Assembly (NCBI GenBank): GCA_020200135.1 | Contig: JAIVJI010000064.1 | Span: 92,988 to 156,987 of the forward strand | DNA from: Acidobacteriota bacterium | GTDB taxonomy: Bacteria; Acidobacteriota; Blastocatellia; Pyrinomonadales; Pyrinomonadaceae | Reading direction: 5' to 3' | DNA: 64,000 nucleotides | Shown: positions 38,452 through 46,500 of the stretch, piece by piece | How the letters are laid out: the number at the start of each line of letters is the position of its first letter | How positions within the stretch are numbered: position 1 is the first letter of the stretch | Translations under genes and position numbers: made by a program | Notes under the pieces: model-generated | The model's input: only the letters and a program-made list of their open reading frames with translations | Database searches by the model: none | What the model was told of the DNA's origin: nothing

Positions 38452-39132
38452 TTAGACGGCGCGCACGGGCGAGCCCGTCCCGCCGCGTATCCTGAGCGGC
38501 AGGCCGATGAAGCGGAAGCGCCCACGCCCGACGAGCCGGTGCAGGTTGCACATGTTCTCGTAGTGCGTGAGGCCCAGCTCGCCGCAGACGCGGTGGACTT
38601 CCTTGTTCGAGACGCCGCGCACGCCCGGCGCCGCCGGTTCTACGTCGAAGGCCGCGACGCCCCGCCGGCCCAGCCAGCGCGCGGCCTCGACGCTCACGCC
38701 CGGCCCCCTGTGCCAGTCGTCCGTCCCGTACGCGCGCCGGTAATGATCCGTGTAGAGCAGCACCGTGTCGCCCCGCCTAATCTCAAGGCCCGCTTCGGAG
38801 AGTGCGCGCTCCAAATCTTCCACCTCGATCAGCTCCATCAGCCCCTTGTGCGAGAGGTCGAGACAGATGCCCTCGGTGTAGAAGGTCTCCAGCGGCATCT
38901 TGTCGATGGACTGCGCGCGGTGCTCGCGCCCCATGCGGCTGATCGCGTCCACGTGCGTGCCCGTGTGCTCGCCCAGTTCCAGCAGGTTGACGGCGGGCGA
39001 GACCACGCCGCTGTCAACGATGCCTTCCAACTCCTCGTCCGACTGGTGGACGGTGATCTTCACCTCGGGGAGTCCGGGGAAGACCGGCATGCCCGTGAAG
39101 ATTTCCTGACTCAAATCAATAATCTCAAGCAT
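38452..39132 (-). CDS. Cyclase-family / kynurenine-formamidase-like hydrolase
   Basis: This 226-residue metal-dependent hydrolase carries the cyclase-family metal motif in LGEHTGTHVDAISRMGREH (about residues 52-70), the HxGTHxDxxxH pattern of KynB/arylformamidases. LLYTDHYRRAYGTDDWHRGPGVS and NLHRLVGRGRFRFIGLPLRI are also typical. It may open cyclic amides or esters; substrate unknown. It is transcribed alone on the minus strand. CGTTAG-type sequences sit at its stop (38451) and just upstream (39158). Confidence 0.8.
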   Translation of the reverse strand: MLEIIDLSQEIFTGMPVFPGLPEVKITVHQSDEELEGIVDSGVVSPAVNLLELGEHTGTHVDAISRMGREHRAQSIDKMPLETFYTEGICLDLSHKGLMELIEVEDLERALSEAGLEIRRGDTVLLYTDHYRRAYGTDDWHRGPGVSVEAARWLGRRGVAAFDVEPAAPGVRGVSNKEVHRVCGELGLTHYENMCNLHRLVGRGRFRFIGLPLRIRGGTGSPVRAV

Positions 39133-39157
39133 ACCTATTCCCTCCGCCGCGCCGCGT

Positions 39158-39232
39158 CTAACGGGCCGGGGCGCGTCTGTCGTGTCACATCCCCGCCCGG
39201 CACCCCCGGCCCACGGCCCATCCCGGCGTTAG
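39158..39232. repeat. attC-like inverted repeat 1
   Basis: CTAACGGGCCGGG (39158-39170) and CCCGGCGTTAG (39222-39232) are near-complements ending in the TAAC/GTTA cores seen at integron attC sites. The 75-base length fits attC, but no integrase is present and inner boxes are not clear. Confidence 0.35.
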
Positions 39233-39271
39233 CCGGTCGCCCTCCCGGCAGAGCCGGCCGGCTCCAACCTT

Positions 39272-39373
39272 CTAACGCGTAAGAGCGGGGCGGCGGGTAT
39301 CTCGCCCTGCGACGTGGGGGATTGCGCCCAAAAGTGCCACCCTGATCCTTTCTCCGCCCGTGCTACGCGTTAG
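39272..39373. repeat. attC-like inverted repeat 2
   Basis: CTAACGCGTA (39272-39281) and TACGCGTTAG (39364-39373) are exact complements enclosing about 80 bases, with further partial pairing inside (GGGCGG/CCGCCC). Size and cores resemble attC. An ordinary inverted repeat upstream of the next gene is also possible. Confidence 0.4.
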
Positions 39374-39467
39374 CAGCCGAGTCCGAACAGGCATCTGTAC
39401 GGCGTCACGGACTGTGCGGCCTCGGGGGTCCGAGACGACATTCATACGGAAGAGAGGAATACTTGCC

Positions 39468-40183
39468 ATGATGATGAAGAGAACGTTATGGGGCGGATTA
39501 ACGGCCCGGTTGTTTCTGGCGGCGTTGTGCGTAGCCAGCGGCCTCTCGCTGCCGAGCCTTTCGAGGACGGCGGGCGCGGCGGCGGCAGAGGCGGGGGCGG
39601 AGTTCATCCTCTTCGAGCGGGGCGGCGAAATCTGGAAGATGAACCCTGACGGCAGTAACCAGACCACGCTTAGCGGCCCCGGCGTCAACGCGGCCGAGCC
39701 GCAGCCGACGAGGCGCAGCAGCCGGCCTACTCGCCCGACGGCAGCCGCATCGTCTTCTACCGCAAGACGCTGCTCCGGGACGAGGAGGGCACCGTCATCG
39801 GCAAAGAGGACGGCATCTACGTGATGCAGGCCGACGGGACGAACGTCCAGAGTCTCAACGCCGCGGGCGGGTACGCGCCCCACTGGGGAGGCGTGAAGGC
39901 GACGCCGCCGCCGCCCGCGAGGACGCCCGCCGAACGCGTCGCCGACCTGATCTCGCTGGTGCGGAGCTACAACCTCCCCTACGGGACGACCAACAGCCTG
40001 ACCGTCAAGCTGCGCGGCGCGCTCGACGCGCTGGAGGCCGGCGACACGGCGACCGCCTGCGCGAGGCTCTCGGACTTCGTCAACCACACGCGCGCGCAGT
40101 CGGGCAAAAAGCTGACGACGGCGCAGGCGGCTCAGCTCATCGAGGGGGCGAACGCCATCCGCGCCCTGCTGGGCTGCTCGTAA
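39468..40183 (+). pseudogene. Secreted TolB-like/PD40 beta-propeller protein with C-terminal FIMAH-type domain, frameshifted
   Basis: ATG 39468 begins a signal peptide (LFLAALCVASGLSLPSLSRTAGA). A PD40 propeller repeat follows ([17 protein letters not shown]). At about 39708-39725 the frame breaks. The expected next repeat, [18 protein letters not shown], continues in another frame and leads to a C-terminal domain ([24 protein letters not shown] through RALLGCS, stop 40183) resembling the FIMAH domain of secreted Acidobacteriota proteins. Removing a 17-base segment (acgaggcgcagcagccg) would restore [11 protein letters not shown] exactly. The gene is therefore probably a recent pseudogene or a sequencing artefact. 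Confidence 0.65.
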
Positions 40184-40313
40184 ATCGGCGCGAGGCCGCG
40201 TGGCTGATCCATCCCGCCGCCCCCTTCCGCGTTACTGGTCTGGGGGGGCGTCTACCGCGCGGCCTCGGGAGCCGGCTCCGGCCCCGAGACGGGGGCGAGC
40301 CGTTACGTACTCA

Positions 40314-40343
40314 GGGCTCGCGGGCGCGGGCGCCCGCGAGCCC
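40314..40343. repeat. Perfect GC hairpin before the MBL gene
   Basis: GGGCTCGCGGGCG and CGCCCGCGAGCCC (13-base arms) flank a CGGG loop. The 215-base spacer also holds further GC-rich inverted repeats (for example GGGGC...GCCCC near 40360). It may end the upstream pseudogene's transcript. Confidence 0.5.
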
Positions 40344-40398
40344 GAGGCGATTTCACGTCGTCGGGGCACGCCCCGGCGCTTCAGGAAGGGAGTTCCGT

Positions 40399-41118
40399 AT
40401 GTCAGTGAACGAGATCGCGCCGGACACGTACCGCATCTCGACCTACGTGCCCGAGATCAACTTACAGTTCAACCAGTTCCTCGTCACCGACGACGAGCCG
40501 CTCCTCTACCACACGGGGATGCGCGGGCTGTTCCCGCGGGTACTGGAAGAGGTGTCGCGCGTCATCGACCCGTCGCGGCTGCGCTGGGTGTCTTTCAGTC
40601 ACTTCGAGTCCGACGAGTGCGGCGCGCTCAACGACTGGCTCGCGGTCGCGCCGCGCGCCGAGCCGGTGTGCAGCGTCGTGGGCGCGCTGGTGAGCGTTAA
40701 CGACTTTTCGCTGCGGCCGGCACGCGCCCTCGCGGACGGCGAGGCGTTGGAGACGGGCCGGCGCCGGTTCCGCTTCCTACAGACGCCGCACGTGCCGCAC
40801 TGCTGGGAGGCGGGGCTCATGTTCGAGGAGACCGAGGGGACGCTGCTCTGCTCCGACCTCTTCACGCACGGGGGCGACGTCGCGCCGCTGACCGAATCGG
40901 ACGTGGTCGGGCCGTTCCGCGAGGGGCTCGTCGCGGACCTGCGGGGGCCGCTCGCCGGCGCCTACCCCTACACGCCGCAGACCGAAGAGACGCTGCGCCG
41001 TCTGGCCGCGCTCAGGCCGAAGACGCTCGCCCTGATGCACGGCTCGGCCTACGTCGGCGACGGCGGGCGCGCGCTGCTCGACCTTGCGGCGGCGATGCGC
41101 GAGGTTCTGGCGGCCTGA
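40399..41118 (+). CDS. MBL-fold metallo-hydrolase, flavodiiron-domain-like
   Basis: This 239-residue metallo-beta-lactamase-fold protein resembles the diiron domain of flavodiiron proteins without the flavodoxin part. The metal loop is [14 protein letters not shown] (near residue 73), where canonical flavodiiron proteins have HxExDH; the last His is Glu here. Later ligands appear as [22 protein letters not shown] and [13 protein letters not shown]. It could be an oxygen- or NO-binding sensor-type protein (ODP-like) or a hydrolase. Ribosome site aggaaggga precedes the ATG. Confidence 0.75.
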   Translation: MSVNEIAPDTYRISTYVPEINLQFNQFLVTDDEPLLYHTGMRGLFPRVLEEVSRVIDPSRLRWVSFSHFESDECGALNDWLAVAPRAEPVCSVVGALVSVNDFSLRPARALADGEALETGRRRFRFLQTPHVPHCWEAGLMFEETEGTLLCSDLFTHGGDVAPLTESDVVGPFREGLVADLRGPLAGAYPYTPQTEETLRRLAALRPKTLALMHGSAYVGDGGRALLDLAAAMREVLAA

Positions 41119-41138
41119 AGAGAGAAGGGGGGCAGACC

Positions 41139-41342
41139 GTGCCGTACGTCAACGTCCGGGTCACGAGAGACGGCGTGACCGTCGAGCAGAAGAGGCGGGT
41201 GGTGGAGGAGATCACGCGGACGCTCGTCGACGTGCTCGGCAAGAGGCCCGAGCACATCCACGTCATCATCGACGAGGTCGAGCCCGAGAACTGGGGCTTC
41301 GCCGGAGTGCTCACGACCGACTACCGCCGGGCGCAGGAGTAG
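41139..41342 (+). CDS. 4-oxalocrotonate tautomerase family protein
   Basis: This 67-residue protein starts GTG-CCG, so Met removal exposes the catalytic Pro1 of the tautomerase superfamily (MPYVNVRVTRDGVTVEQKRR). The rest, through VEPENWGFAGVLT, matches 4-oxalocrotonate tautomerase-like enzymes. It begins 20 bases after the MBL gene behind a strong purine-rich site and is probably cotranscribed. Substrate unknown. Confidence 0.85.
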   Translation: MPYVNVRVTRDGVTVEQKRRVVEEITRTLVDVLGKRPEHIHVIIDEVEPENWGFAGVLTTDYRRAQE

Positions 41343-41363
41343 GCGCGGCGCAGGAGGTTCGTT

Positions 41364-41501
41364 ATGAAGGTCACCGTCAACGGCTGGAACGGGACGACCG
41401 GGCGGCCGGTCTCGTGAGCTCTCTCGGCGCGCCACCAGGTCATCAGGGTCGGCCGGACGGGCGACGACTACGCGTCGATGACAGGGGCGACGGCCGCGGG
41501 C
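41364..41501 (+). pseudogene. Decayed short-chain dehydrogenase N-terminal fragment
   Basis: A good ribosome site (caggagg) and ATG at 41364 start MKVTVNGWNGTTGRPVS, then an in-frame TGA. The same frame continues ALSARHQVIRVGRTGDDY, so together it reads as a Rossmann NAD(P)-binding N-terminus (beta1, glycine loop, helix, beta2). The canonical glycine loop appears altered (NGWNGTTG). Everything after about 50 codons is gone. It looks like the stub of an SDR gene lost by deletion after the tautomerase. Confidence 0.55.
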
Positions 41502-41592
41502 GGAGAAATTGAGGGTTCCCTCAGACCGGTCACGCCCTCGAAACACGTGCGTGAGGGACTTAAACGCCGAGAGAATGGCGGAGGAGAGAGTT

Positions 41593-42456
41593 ATGGACAT
41601 CCGAATCAGGCCCGCCGCGCCGGACGACGCGGAAGCGTGCGGGCGCATCATCTACGAGGCCTTCAAGGGCATCGCCGAGCGCCACGACTTCCGGCCCGAC
41701 TTCCCTTCGGCCGACGCCGGCGCGCAGCTCGCGCACCTCTTCATCAACGACCCCAAAGTCTACGGCGTGGTCGCGGAGGCCGGCGGCCGCGTCGTCGGCT
41801 CCAACTTCCTCTCGGAGTGGGACCCCGTCCGCGGGGTCGGCCCCATCACGGTTGACCCGGACACACAGGCGCGCGGGACGGGCAGGCGGCTGATGGAGGC
41901 CGTCATCGAGCGCGGGCGCGGCGCGGCCGGCGTCCGCCTGGTGCAGGACTCCTTCAACGCGGCCTCGCTCTCGCTCTACGCGAGCCTGGGCTTCGAGGTG
42001 AAGGAGCCGCTGGCGTTGATGGAGGGGAGTCCCGTGGGCGAGCCCCCTGCCGGCTATGAAGTCCGACCGATGCGGGAGGGAGACCACACCGCCGCCGCGG
42101 AGTTGTGCGGGAGGGTCCACGGGTTCTCGCGCGCGGGCGAGTTGAAGGGCCTGGCCCCGGCGCTCGGGCCGTTCGTCGTACTGCGCGAGGGGCGCGTGAC
42201 GGCCTACGCCTCCGCGCCCAACTCGTGGCCGCTCGGGCACGCCGTGGCCGAGGGCGAAGATGACATGCGCGCCCTGCTCGCGGGGGCGGCGCGGGAGAGC
42301 GGTGAGCCTCTCTCCTTCCTCCTTCCGACGCGGCAGGCCGGGCTCTTCCGCTGGTGCCTCGGCGAGGGGATGCGCGTCGTGAAGACGATGACGCTGATGG
42401 CGACCGGCGAGTACAGGGGGCCGCGCGGGGCTTACCTCACGTCGGTCCTGTACTGA
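41593..42456 (+). CDS. GNAT-family N-acetyltransferase (tandem GNAT)
   Basis: This protein of about 287 residues begins MDIRIRPAAPDDAEACGRII. The first GNAT domain (residues 1-145) has the acetyl-CoA loop TQARGTGRRLMEAVI and DSFNAASLSLYASLGFEV. The second half (EVRPMREGDHTAAAELCG to the end) is a degenerate GNAT copy without an obvious Q/RxxGxG loop. The frame is open upstream, but ATG 41593 has a gaggagagag ribosome site and fits. Substrate unknown. Confidence 0.8.
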   Translation: MDIRIRPAAPDDAEACGRIIYEAFKGIAERHDFRPDFPSADAGAQLAHLFINDPKVYGVVAEAGGRVVGSNFLSEWDPVRGVGPITVDPDTQARGTGRRLMEAVIERGRGAAGVRLVQDSFNAASLSLYASLGFEVKEPLALMEGSPVGEPPAGYEVRPMREGDHTAAAELCGRVHGFSRAGELKGLAPALGPFVVLREGRVTAYASAPNSWPLGHAVAEGEDDMRALLAGAARESGEPLSFLLPTRQAGLFRWCLGEGMRVVKTMTLMATGEYRGPRGAYLTSVLY

Positions 42457-42537
42457 AGTCCCTGTGGCGGGTGGAAAGCGGAGTAGAAAACCGACGGGGG
42501 GGCCGCGGATTAATGAAAGGGTTTGAGGAGGCAGATC

Positions 42538-43332
42538 ATGGCTGAGAGGCGATTGATTCTGGAGGCGGGGGCGGCGGGCAGTGGCGTCGACGGCCGCCTG
42601 ACGCGTAAAGGCAGGGCGGAGAATGCGCCGCGCCCGTTTAACTTTTCGCGGAGCGGGCCGTACTTCGCCGGCCTGTTCCTGCTGGCGCTGGTGGCCTATT
42701 GGCCCACCTACTTCTCGCGGGTGCTGAGCGCCGACCATTACACGCACTTTCACGCGTCACTGGCGGCCGTGTGGATACTGATGCTGGCCGCTCAGCCGAT
42801 GCTGATCCGTGCGAAGCGGCTGTCCTGGCACCGCCTGCTGGGAGGGTTCTCCTACGTGTTGGCGCCGCTCATCGTCGTCAGCATCGTGCTGCTCGCACAC
42901 AGCCGGATCAAGGGGTTGAGTGGCGAGGCGTACGCCGTCCAGACTTACATCCTGTATCTACAGGTGTCGCTGACCGTGTTGTTCGGCCTCTCCTACGCCC
43001 TGGCGATCTACAAGCGCCATGCGCTCGCGCTGCACGCGCGCTTCATGGTCTGCACCGCGTTCACGCTGATAGACCCCGTGGTCATCCGCCTGATGTTCTG
43101 GATGGGGAGCCGGACGCCGAGCTGGAATTACCAGTGGGTCACCTTCGGGCTGACCGACCTCGTCATAGTCGCACTGATCTTCATGGAGCGGCGCAGTCGG
43201 ACGGGGCGGAGGGTGTTCCCCGTCATGCTGGCGGTCTTTGTGCTGGCGCAGATTCCGGCTCTGTTCGGGCTGACGAACACCGAGCCGTGGCAGGCGTTCG
43301 CACGCTGGTTCGCGGCGCTCCCGTTGACCTGA
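42538..43332 (+). CDS. Seven-helix membrane protein, possibly haem-binding-like
   Basis: This 264-residue protein has an N-terminal cytosolic region of about 35 residues and about seven hydrophobic helices. Conserved-looking histidines occur in DHYTHFHASLAAVW and LSWHRLLGGFSYV, and KRHALALHARFMV, a spacing reminiscent of small haem-binding or DUF2306-like membrane proteins. It has no recognised enzymatic motif. The ATG at 42538 follows a gaggagg site. It is the last gene before the regulator block. Confidence 0.6.
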   Translation: MAERRLILEAGAAGSGVDGRLTRKGRAENAPRPFNFSRSGPYFAGLFLLALVAYWPTYFSRVLSADHYTHFHASLAAVWILMLAAQPMLIRAKRLSWHRLLGGFSYVLAPLIVVSIVLLAHSRIKGLSGEAYAVQTYILYLQVSLTVLFGLSYALAIYKRHALALHARFMVCTAFTLIDPVVIRLMFWMGSRTPSWNYQWVTFGLTDLVIVALIFMERRSRTGRRVFPVMLAVFVLAQIPALFGLTNTEPWQAFARWFAALPLT

Positions 43333-43477
43333 CGCGGCGGTCGCACTGAAGGAATCGGCAATCGCCGCGATAGAGGTCAGGCGTTTTTGCCGGAAGGTAT
43401 CGCCCACCAGACTCCGCCCCGGCCGGGGCGGGCAGGCGAGGCCCCACGGGCGGGGCGGTGCCGAAGCCCTTTACCTC

Positions 43478-43505
43478 TTGACTTTCCGTGCCCCTGTAAT
43501 AGAGT
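43478..43505 (+). promoter_or_regulatory. Promoter of the first SARP/TPR regulator
   Basis: TTGACT (43478-43483), 16 bases, TAGAGT (43500-43505). If used, transcription starts near 43512, which argues for the start codon at 43578 rather than GTG 43509. Confidence 0.5.
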
Positions 43506-43577
43506 CGTGTGACGCTCGGCAAGAACAAGAGTGCGCTTGCTCGATTGCTACGGCTACTGGCATTTGAGAGCGATGAG

Positions 43578-45803
43578 ATGCCGAAACTCGCACGAGGGAA
43601 AGGCGTTGCCCTTCCATCTTTAGAGGTTTACTTGCTCGGCCTGTTCCGGGTAGTGGTGGACGGCCTCCCGGTCGAGGAGCGCCGCTTCACGCGCCGCAAG
43701 CCGAAGCTGCTCGTCAAGCTCCTCGCCCTCGAACCCCACCACCGGCTTCATCGTGAGCGTCTGATGGAACTGCTCTGGCCCGACTCGGACCCCGACGCGG
43801 CGAGCAACAATTTACATAAAGCGATTCACATGGCCCGCCAGGCGCTCGAACCCGGTCTGAGGGCGGCCGCCGACTCCCACTTCATCCTCACGAGGGGGCG
43901 GCAGGTAGTTTTATGCGCGCCGGGTAAGTTGTGGATTGATGTGGACGCGTTCGAGCAGGCCGCCGCCGCGGCCGTCAAGGGGGAAGACGAGGGGGGCTAT
44001 GTGAACGCGCTTTCGTTATACGGCGGTGATTTGCTGGCTGGGGACATCTACGAAGATTGGGCCGCAGCGCGGCGGGAACAGTTGCGCGGCGCTTACCGTG
44101 AGCTGCTGCAAAGATACGCCCGCCTGCTGGAAGCGGGCGGCCAGTACCAGCGGAGCGTCGAACGCCTGAGGGAGCTCGTCGCCTGTGACCCGTCGAACGA
44201 GGAGGCGCACCGGCAGTTGATGCGTCTGTACGCCGCGACGGGCCGCCGGCAGCAGGCGCTCCGCCAGTACGCGGAATGCCGCGAGGTGCTCCGACGCGAG
44301 CTGGACGCCGAACCCGAGCGGGCGACCCGCGCCCTCAACGAGGAGATCATCGCCGAGCGCGTCCGGCCTCTTCCGCGCGCCGCCGCGGGCGCCCCGCGCC
44401 GCGCCGCCGCCTCGAACTCCCTCGCCATCCTGCCTTTCGTCAACGCGAGCGCCGACCCGGGCCTGGAGTACCTCTCGGACGGCATCACGGAAAGCATCAT
44501 CAACAACCTCTCGCAACTGCCGCAACTGCGTGTCATGGCCCGCTCGACGGTCTTCCGCTACAAGGGGGTTGAGGTTGACCCGCAGGAAGTCGGGAGCCGT
44601 CTGGGAGTCGGCGCCGTGCTCACAGGTAGGGTGCTCCACCGCGGTGACGCGTTGAATATTCAGACGGAGTTGGTTGACGTGTCGGACGGGTCGCAAGTTT
44701 GGGGCGAGCAGTACAATCGAAAGGCCTCGGACATCTTCAAGGTGCAGGAGGAGATTGCGAAGGAGCTGGCGGGCAAGTTGCGACTGGGGTTGAGCGGCGA
44801 GGAGAAAGGGCGGCTGAACAAGCGTCACACAGAAAACATGGAAGCTTACCAGCTTTATCTTAAAGGCCGGTACTTCTGGAACAAGCGGACAATCGAGGGA
44901 GTGAAGAGAGGCATGGGCTATTTCCAACAGGCAATTGGGATAGACCCCGACTACGCGGCGGCCTATGCCGGGTTGGCCGATTGCTATGCCAAGCTCGGAG
45001 ACGTCGGAACTCCCGCCATGCCGTCGAAGGAGGCGTTCTTTCAAGGGAAGATAGCGGCCATCAAGGCTTTGGAGATTGACGGCGCGCTCGCCGAAGCTCA
45101 TACCTCGCTGGCGCACTTCCACATGCATGAGTACAAATGGTCAGAAGCCGAGCGAGAATTCGAGCGTGCCTTTGAGTCGAATCCGAACTACGCCACCGCT
45201 CATCACTGGTATGCCTACTGCTTATTAATGGTCGGACGGCCGGACGAGGCCCTGACGGAGATCGCAAGAGCGTTGGAGCTCGACCCGCTGTCGCTCCCTA
45301 TCAACTGCGATTTCGGAGACATTCTGTACTTTGCGCGCCGGTACGATTGCGCCGTCGAACAGCTCCAGAAGACGCTTGAGATGGACCCACAGTACCTACA
45401 GGCGCGCGTAGACCTGGCGCGGGTTTACGAACAAAAGGGGATGTACAAGGAAGCCGTCGCGGAGTTTCTCAAGGCGAAAGAACTTTCAGCAGACAACGTG
45501 GACGTTTTGGCGTCGCTCGCGCACACGTTTGCGGTCTCAGGCGAAAGGGAAGAGGCGTCGAAGGTGCTTGCCCGGTTGAAGAAGTTATCGAAGCGGAAGT
45601 ATGTCTCGCCTTACAGCCTGGCGGTGGTCTATACGGGTCTTGGCGAGAAGGACAGAGTATTCGAATGGCTGCACCGGGCTTATGAGGAGAACGCCGAGTG
45701 GATGATTTACCTGACATTGGATCCGAGATTCGACCCTCTGCGCACGGACTCAAGATTCACAGAGCTTGTGCGGCGCGTCGGATTGCATGAGGCTCAAGTT
45801 TGA
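43578..45803 (+). CDS. SARP/BTAD-TolB-TPR transcriptional regulator, copy 1
   Basis: This protein has 741 residues from ATG 43578. Domain order: an OmpR-like winged-helix SARP domain (EVYLLGLFRVVVDG, then RRKPKLLVKLLALEPHHRLHRERLMELLWP); a bacterial transcriptional activation domain (YGGDLLAGDIYEDWAAARREQLR, to about residue 245); a FlgO/TolB-like domain (SLAILPFVNASADPGLEYLSD to about 430); and tetratricopeptide repeats (YLKGRYFWNKRTIEGVKRGM to the end). The frame is open from GTG 43509, but ATG 43578 matches the start and length of the paralogue at 46501. It is presumably a cytosolic activator sensing through its TPRs. Confidence 0.82.
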   Translation: MPKLARGKGVALPSLEVYLLGLFRVVVDGLPVEERRFTRRKPKLLVKLLALEPHHRLHRERLMELLWPDSDPDAASNNLHKAIHMARQALEPGLRAAADSHFILTRGRQVVLCAPGKLWIDVDAFEQAAAAAVKGEDEGGYVNALSLYGGDLLAGDIYEDWAAARREQLRGAYRELLQRYARLLEAGGQYQRSVERLRELVACDPSNEEAHRQLMRLYAATGRRQQALRQYAECREVLRRELDAEPERATRALNEEIIAERVRPLPRAAAGAPRRAAASNSLAILPFVNASADPGLEYLSDGITESIINNLSQLPQLRVMARSTVFRYKGVEVDPQEVGSRLGVGAVLTGRVLHRGDALNIQTELVDVSDGSQVWGEQYNRKASDIFKVQEEIAKELAGKLRLGLSGEEKGRLNKRHTENMEAYQLYLKGRYFWNKRTIEGVKRGMGYFQQAIGIDPDYAAAYAGLADCYAKLGDVGTPAMPSKEAFFQGKIAAIKALEIDGALAEAHTSLAHFHMHEYKWSEAEREFERAFESNPNYATAHHWYAYCLLMVGRPDEALTEIARALELDPLSLPINCDFGDILYFARRYDCAVEQLQKTLEMDPQYLQARVDLARVYEQKGMYKEAVAEFLKAKELSADNVDVLASLAHTFAVSGEREEASKVLARLKKLSKRKYVSPYSLAVVYTGLGEKDRVFEWLHRAYEENAEWMIYLTLDPRFDPLRTDSRFTELVRRVGLHEAQV

Positions 45804-45835
45804 CGATTCGGCCGAGACGGTGTGGGGTCTGCAAC

Positions 45836-46483
45836 ATGAAGAAGCCACAGTCAGAGATAGAGGCCAGTTACGACAGCGTCGCTGAAAATTTCGTCGAAGA
45901 GTTCTTCGGCGAGCTCGAGCGAAAGCCCTTCGACCGCGAACTGCTCGACGCCTTCGCCGAAAGCGTCCGGGGCGGGGGGCGGGTCTGCGACATCGGCTGC
46001 GGCCCGGGGCAGATCGCGCGCCGCCTGCGAGACCGCGGGGTCGAGATGCGCGGGATCGACCTGTCGCGGGAGATGGTCAAGTTCGCGAGGCGGCTCAACC
46101 CTGACATCCCGTTCGAGCAGGGGGATATGCTGTCGCTCGACGTGCCCGACGCTTCGCTGGCGGGGATCGTCTGCTTCTACGCCATCATCCACCTCGGGCG
46201 CAAGGACGCGCCGCGCGCCCTCGCGGAGATGCACCGTGCCCTGCGCCCCGGCGGAAGGCTCCTCGTCTCCTTCCACGGCGGCGGCGGGGAGCTTCACCGC
46301 GACCGGTGGTACGACAAGCCGGTCTCGATCGGGGTCACCCTGTTCGAGAAAGAGGAGATGTCGGGTTACATGGAGGCCGCGGGGTTCGAGGTCGAGCGGG
46401 TGGTCGAGCGAGAGCCTTACGAGTTTGAATACCCGACGCGCCGCGTCTACGCCTTCGGGAGAAAGCCGGCTCGGGCGAAATAG
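45836..46483 (+). CDS. Class I SAM-dependent methyltransferase
   Basis: This 215-residue protein has the SAM motif GGRVCDIGCGPGQIARRL (about residue 47), MRGIDLSREMVKFAR and the motif DVPDASLAGIVCFYAIIHL, typical of small-molecule methyltransferases. The chosen ATG is 45836 (a TTG at 45800 overlaps the previous stop). It sits between two homologous regulators, 17 bases before the second, so it may be cotranscribed and under their control. Confidence 0.78.
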   Translation: MKKPQSEIEASYDSVAENFVEEFFGELERKPFDRELLDAFAESVRGGGRVCDIGCGPGQIARRLRDRGVEMRGIDLSREMVKFARRLNPDIPFEQGDMLSLDVPDASLAGIVCFYAIIHLGRKDAPRALAEMHRALRPGGRLLVSFHGGGGELHRDRWYDKPVSIGVTLFEKEEMSGYMEAAGFEVERVVEREPYEFEYPTRRVYAFGRKPARAK

Positions 46484-46500
46484 CCGGCGGGGGTGGCGGT

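Noticed and set aside
38165-38525. 154-residue minus-strand frame reaching past the cyclase end
   Set aside because: Part of it is antiphase to the cyclase gene and it crosses the perfect hairpin at 38249-38296; no domain is recognisable.
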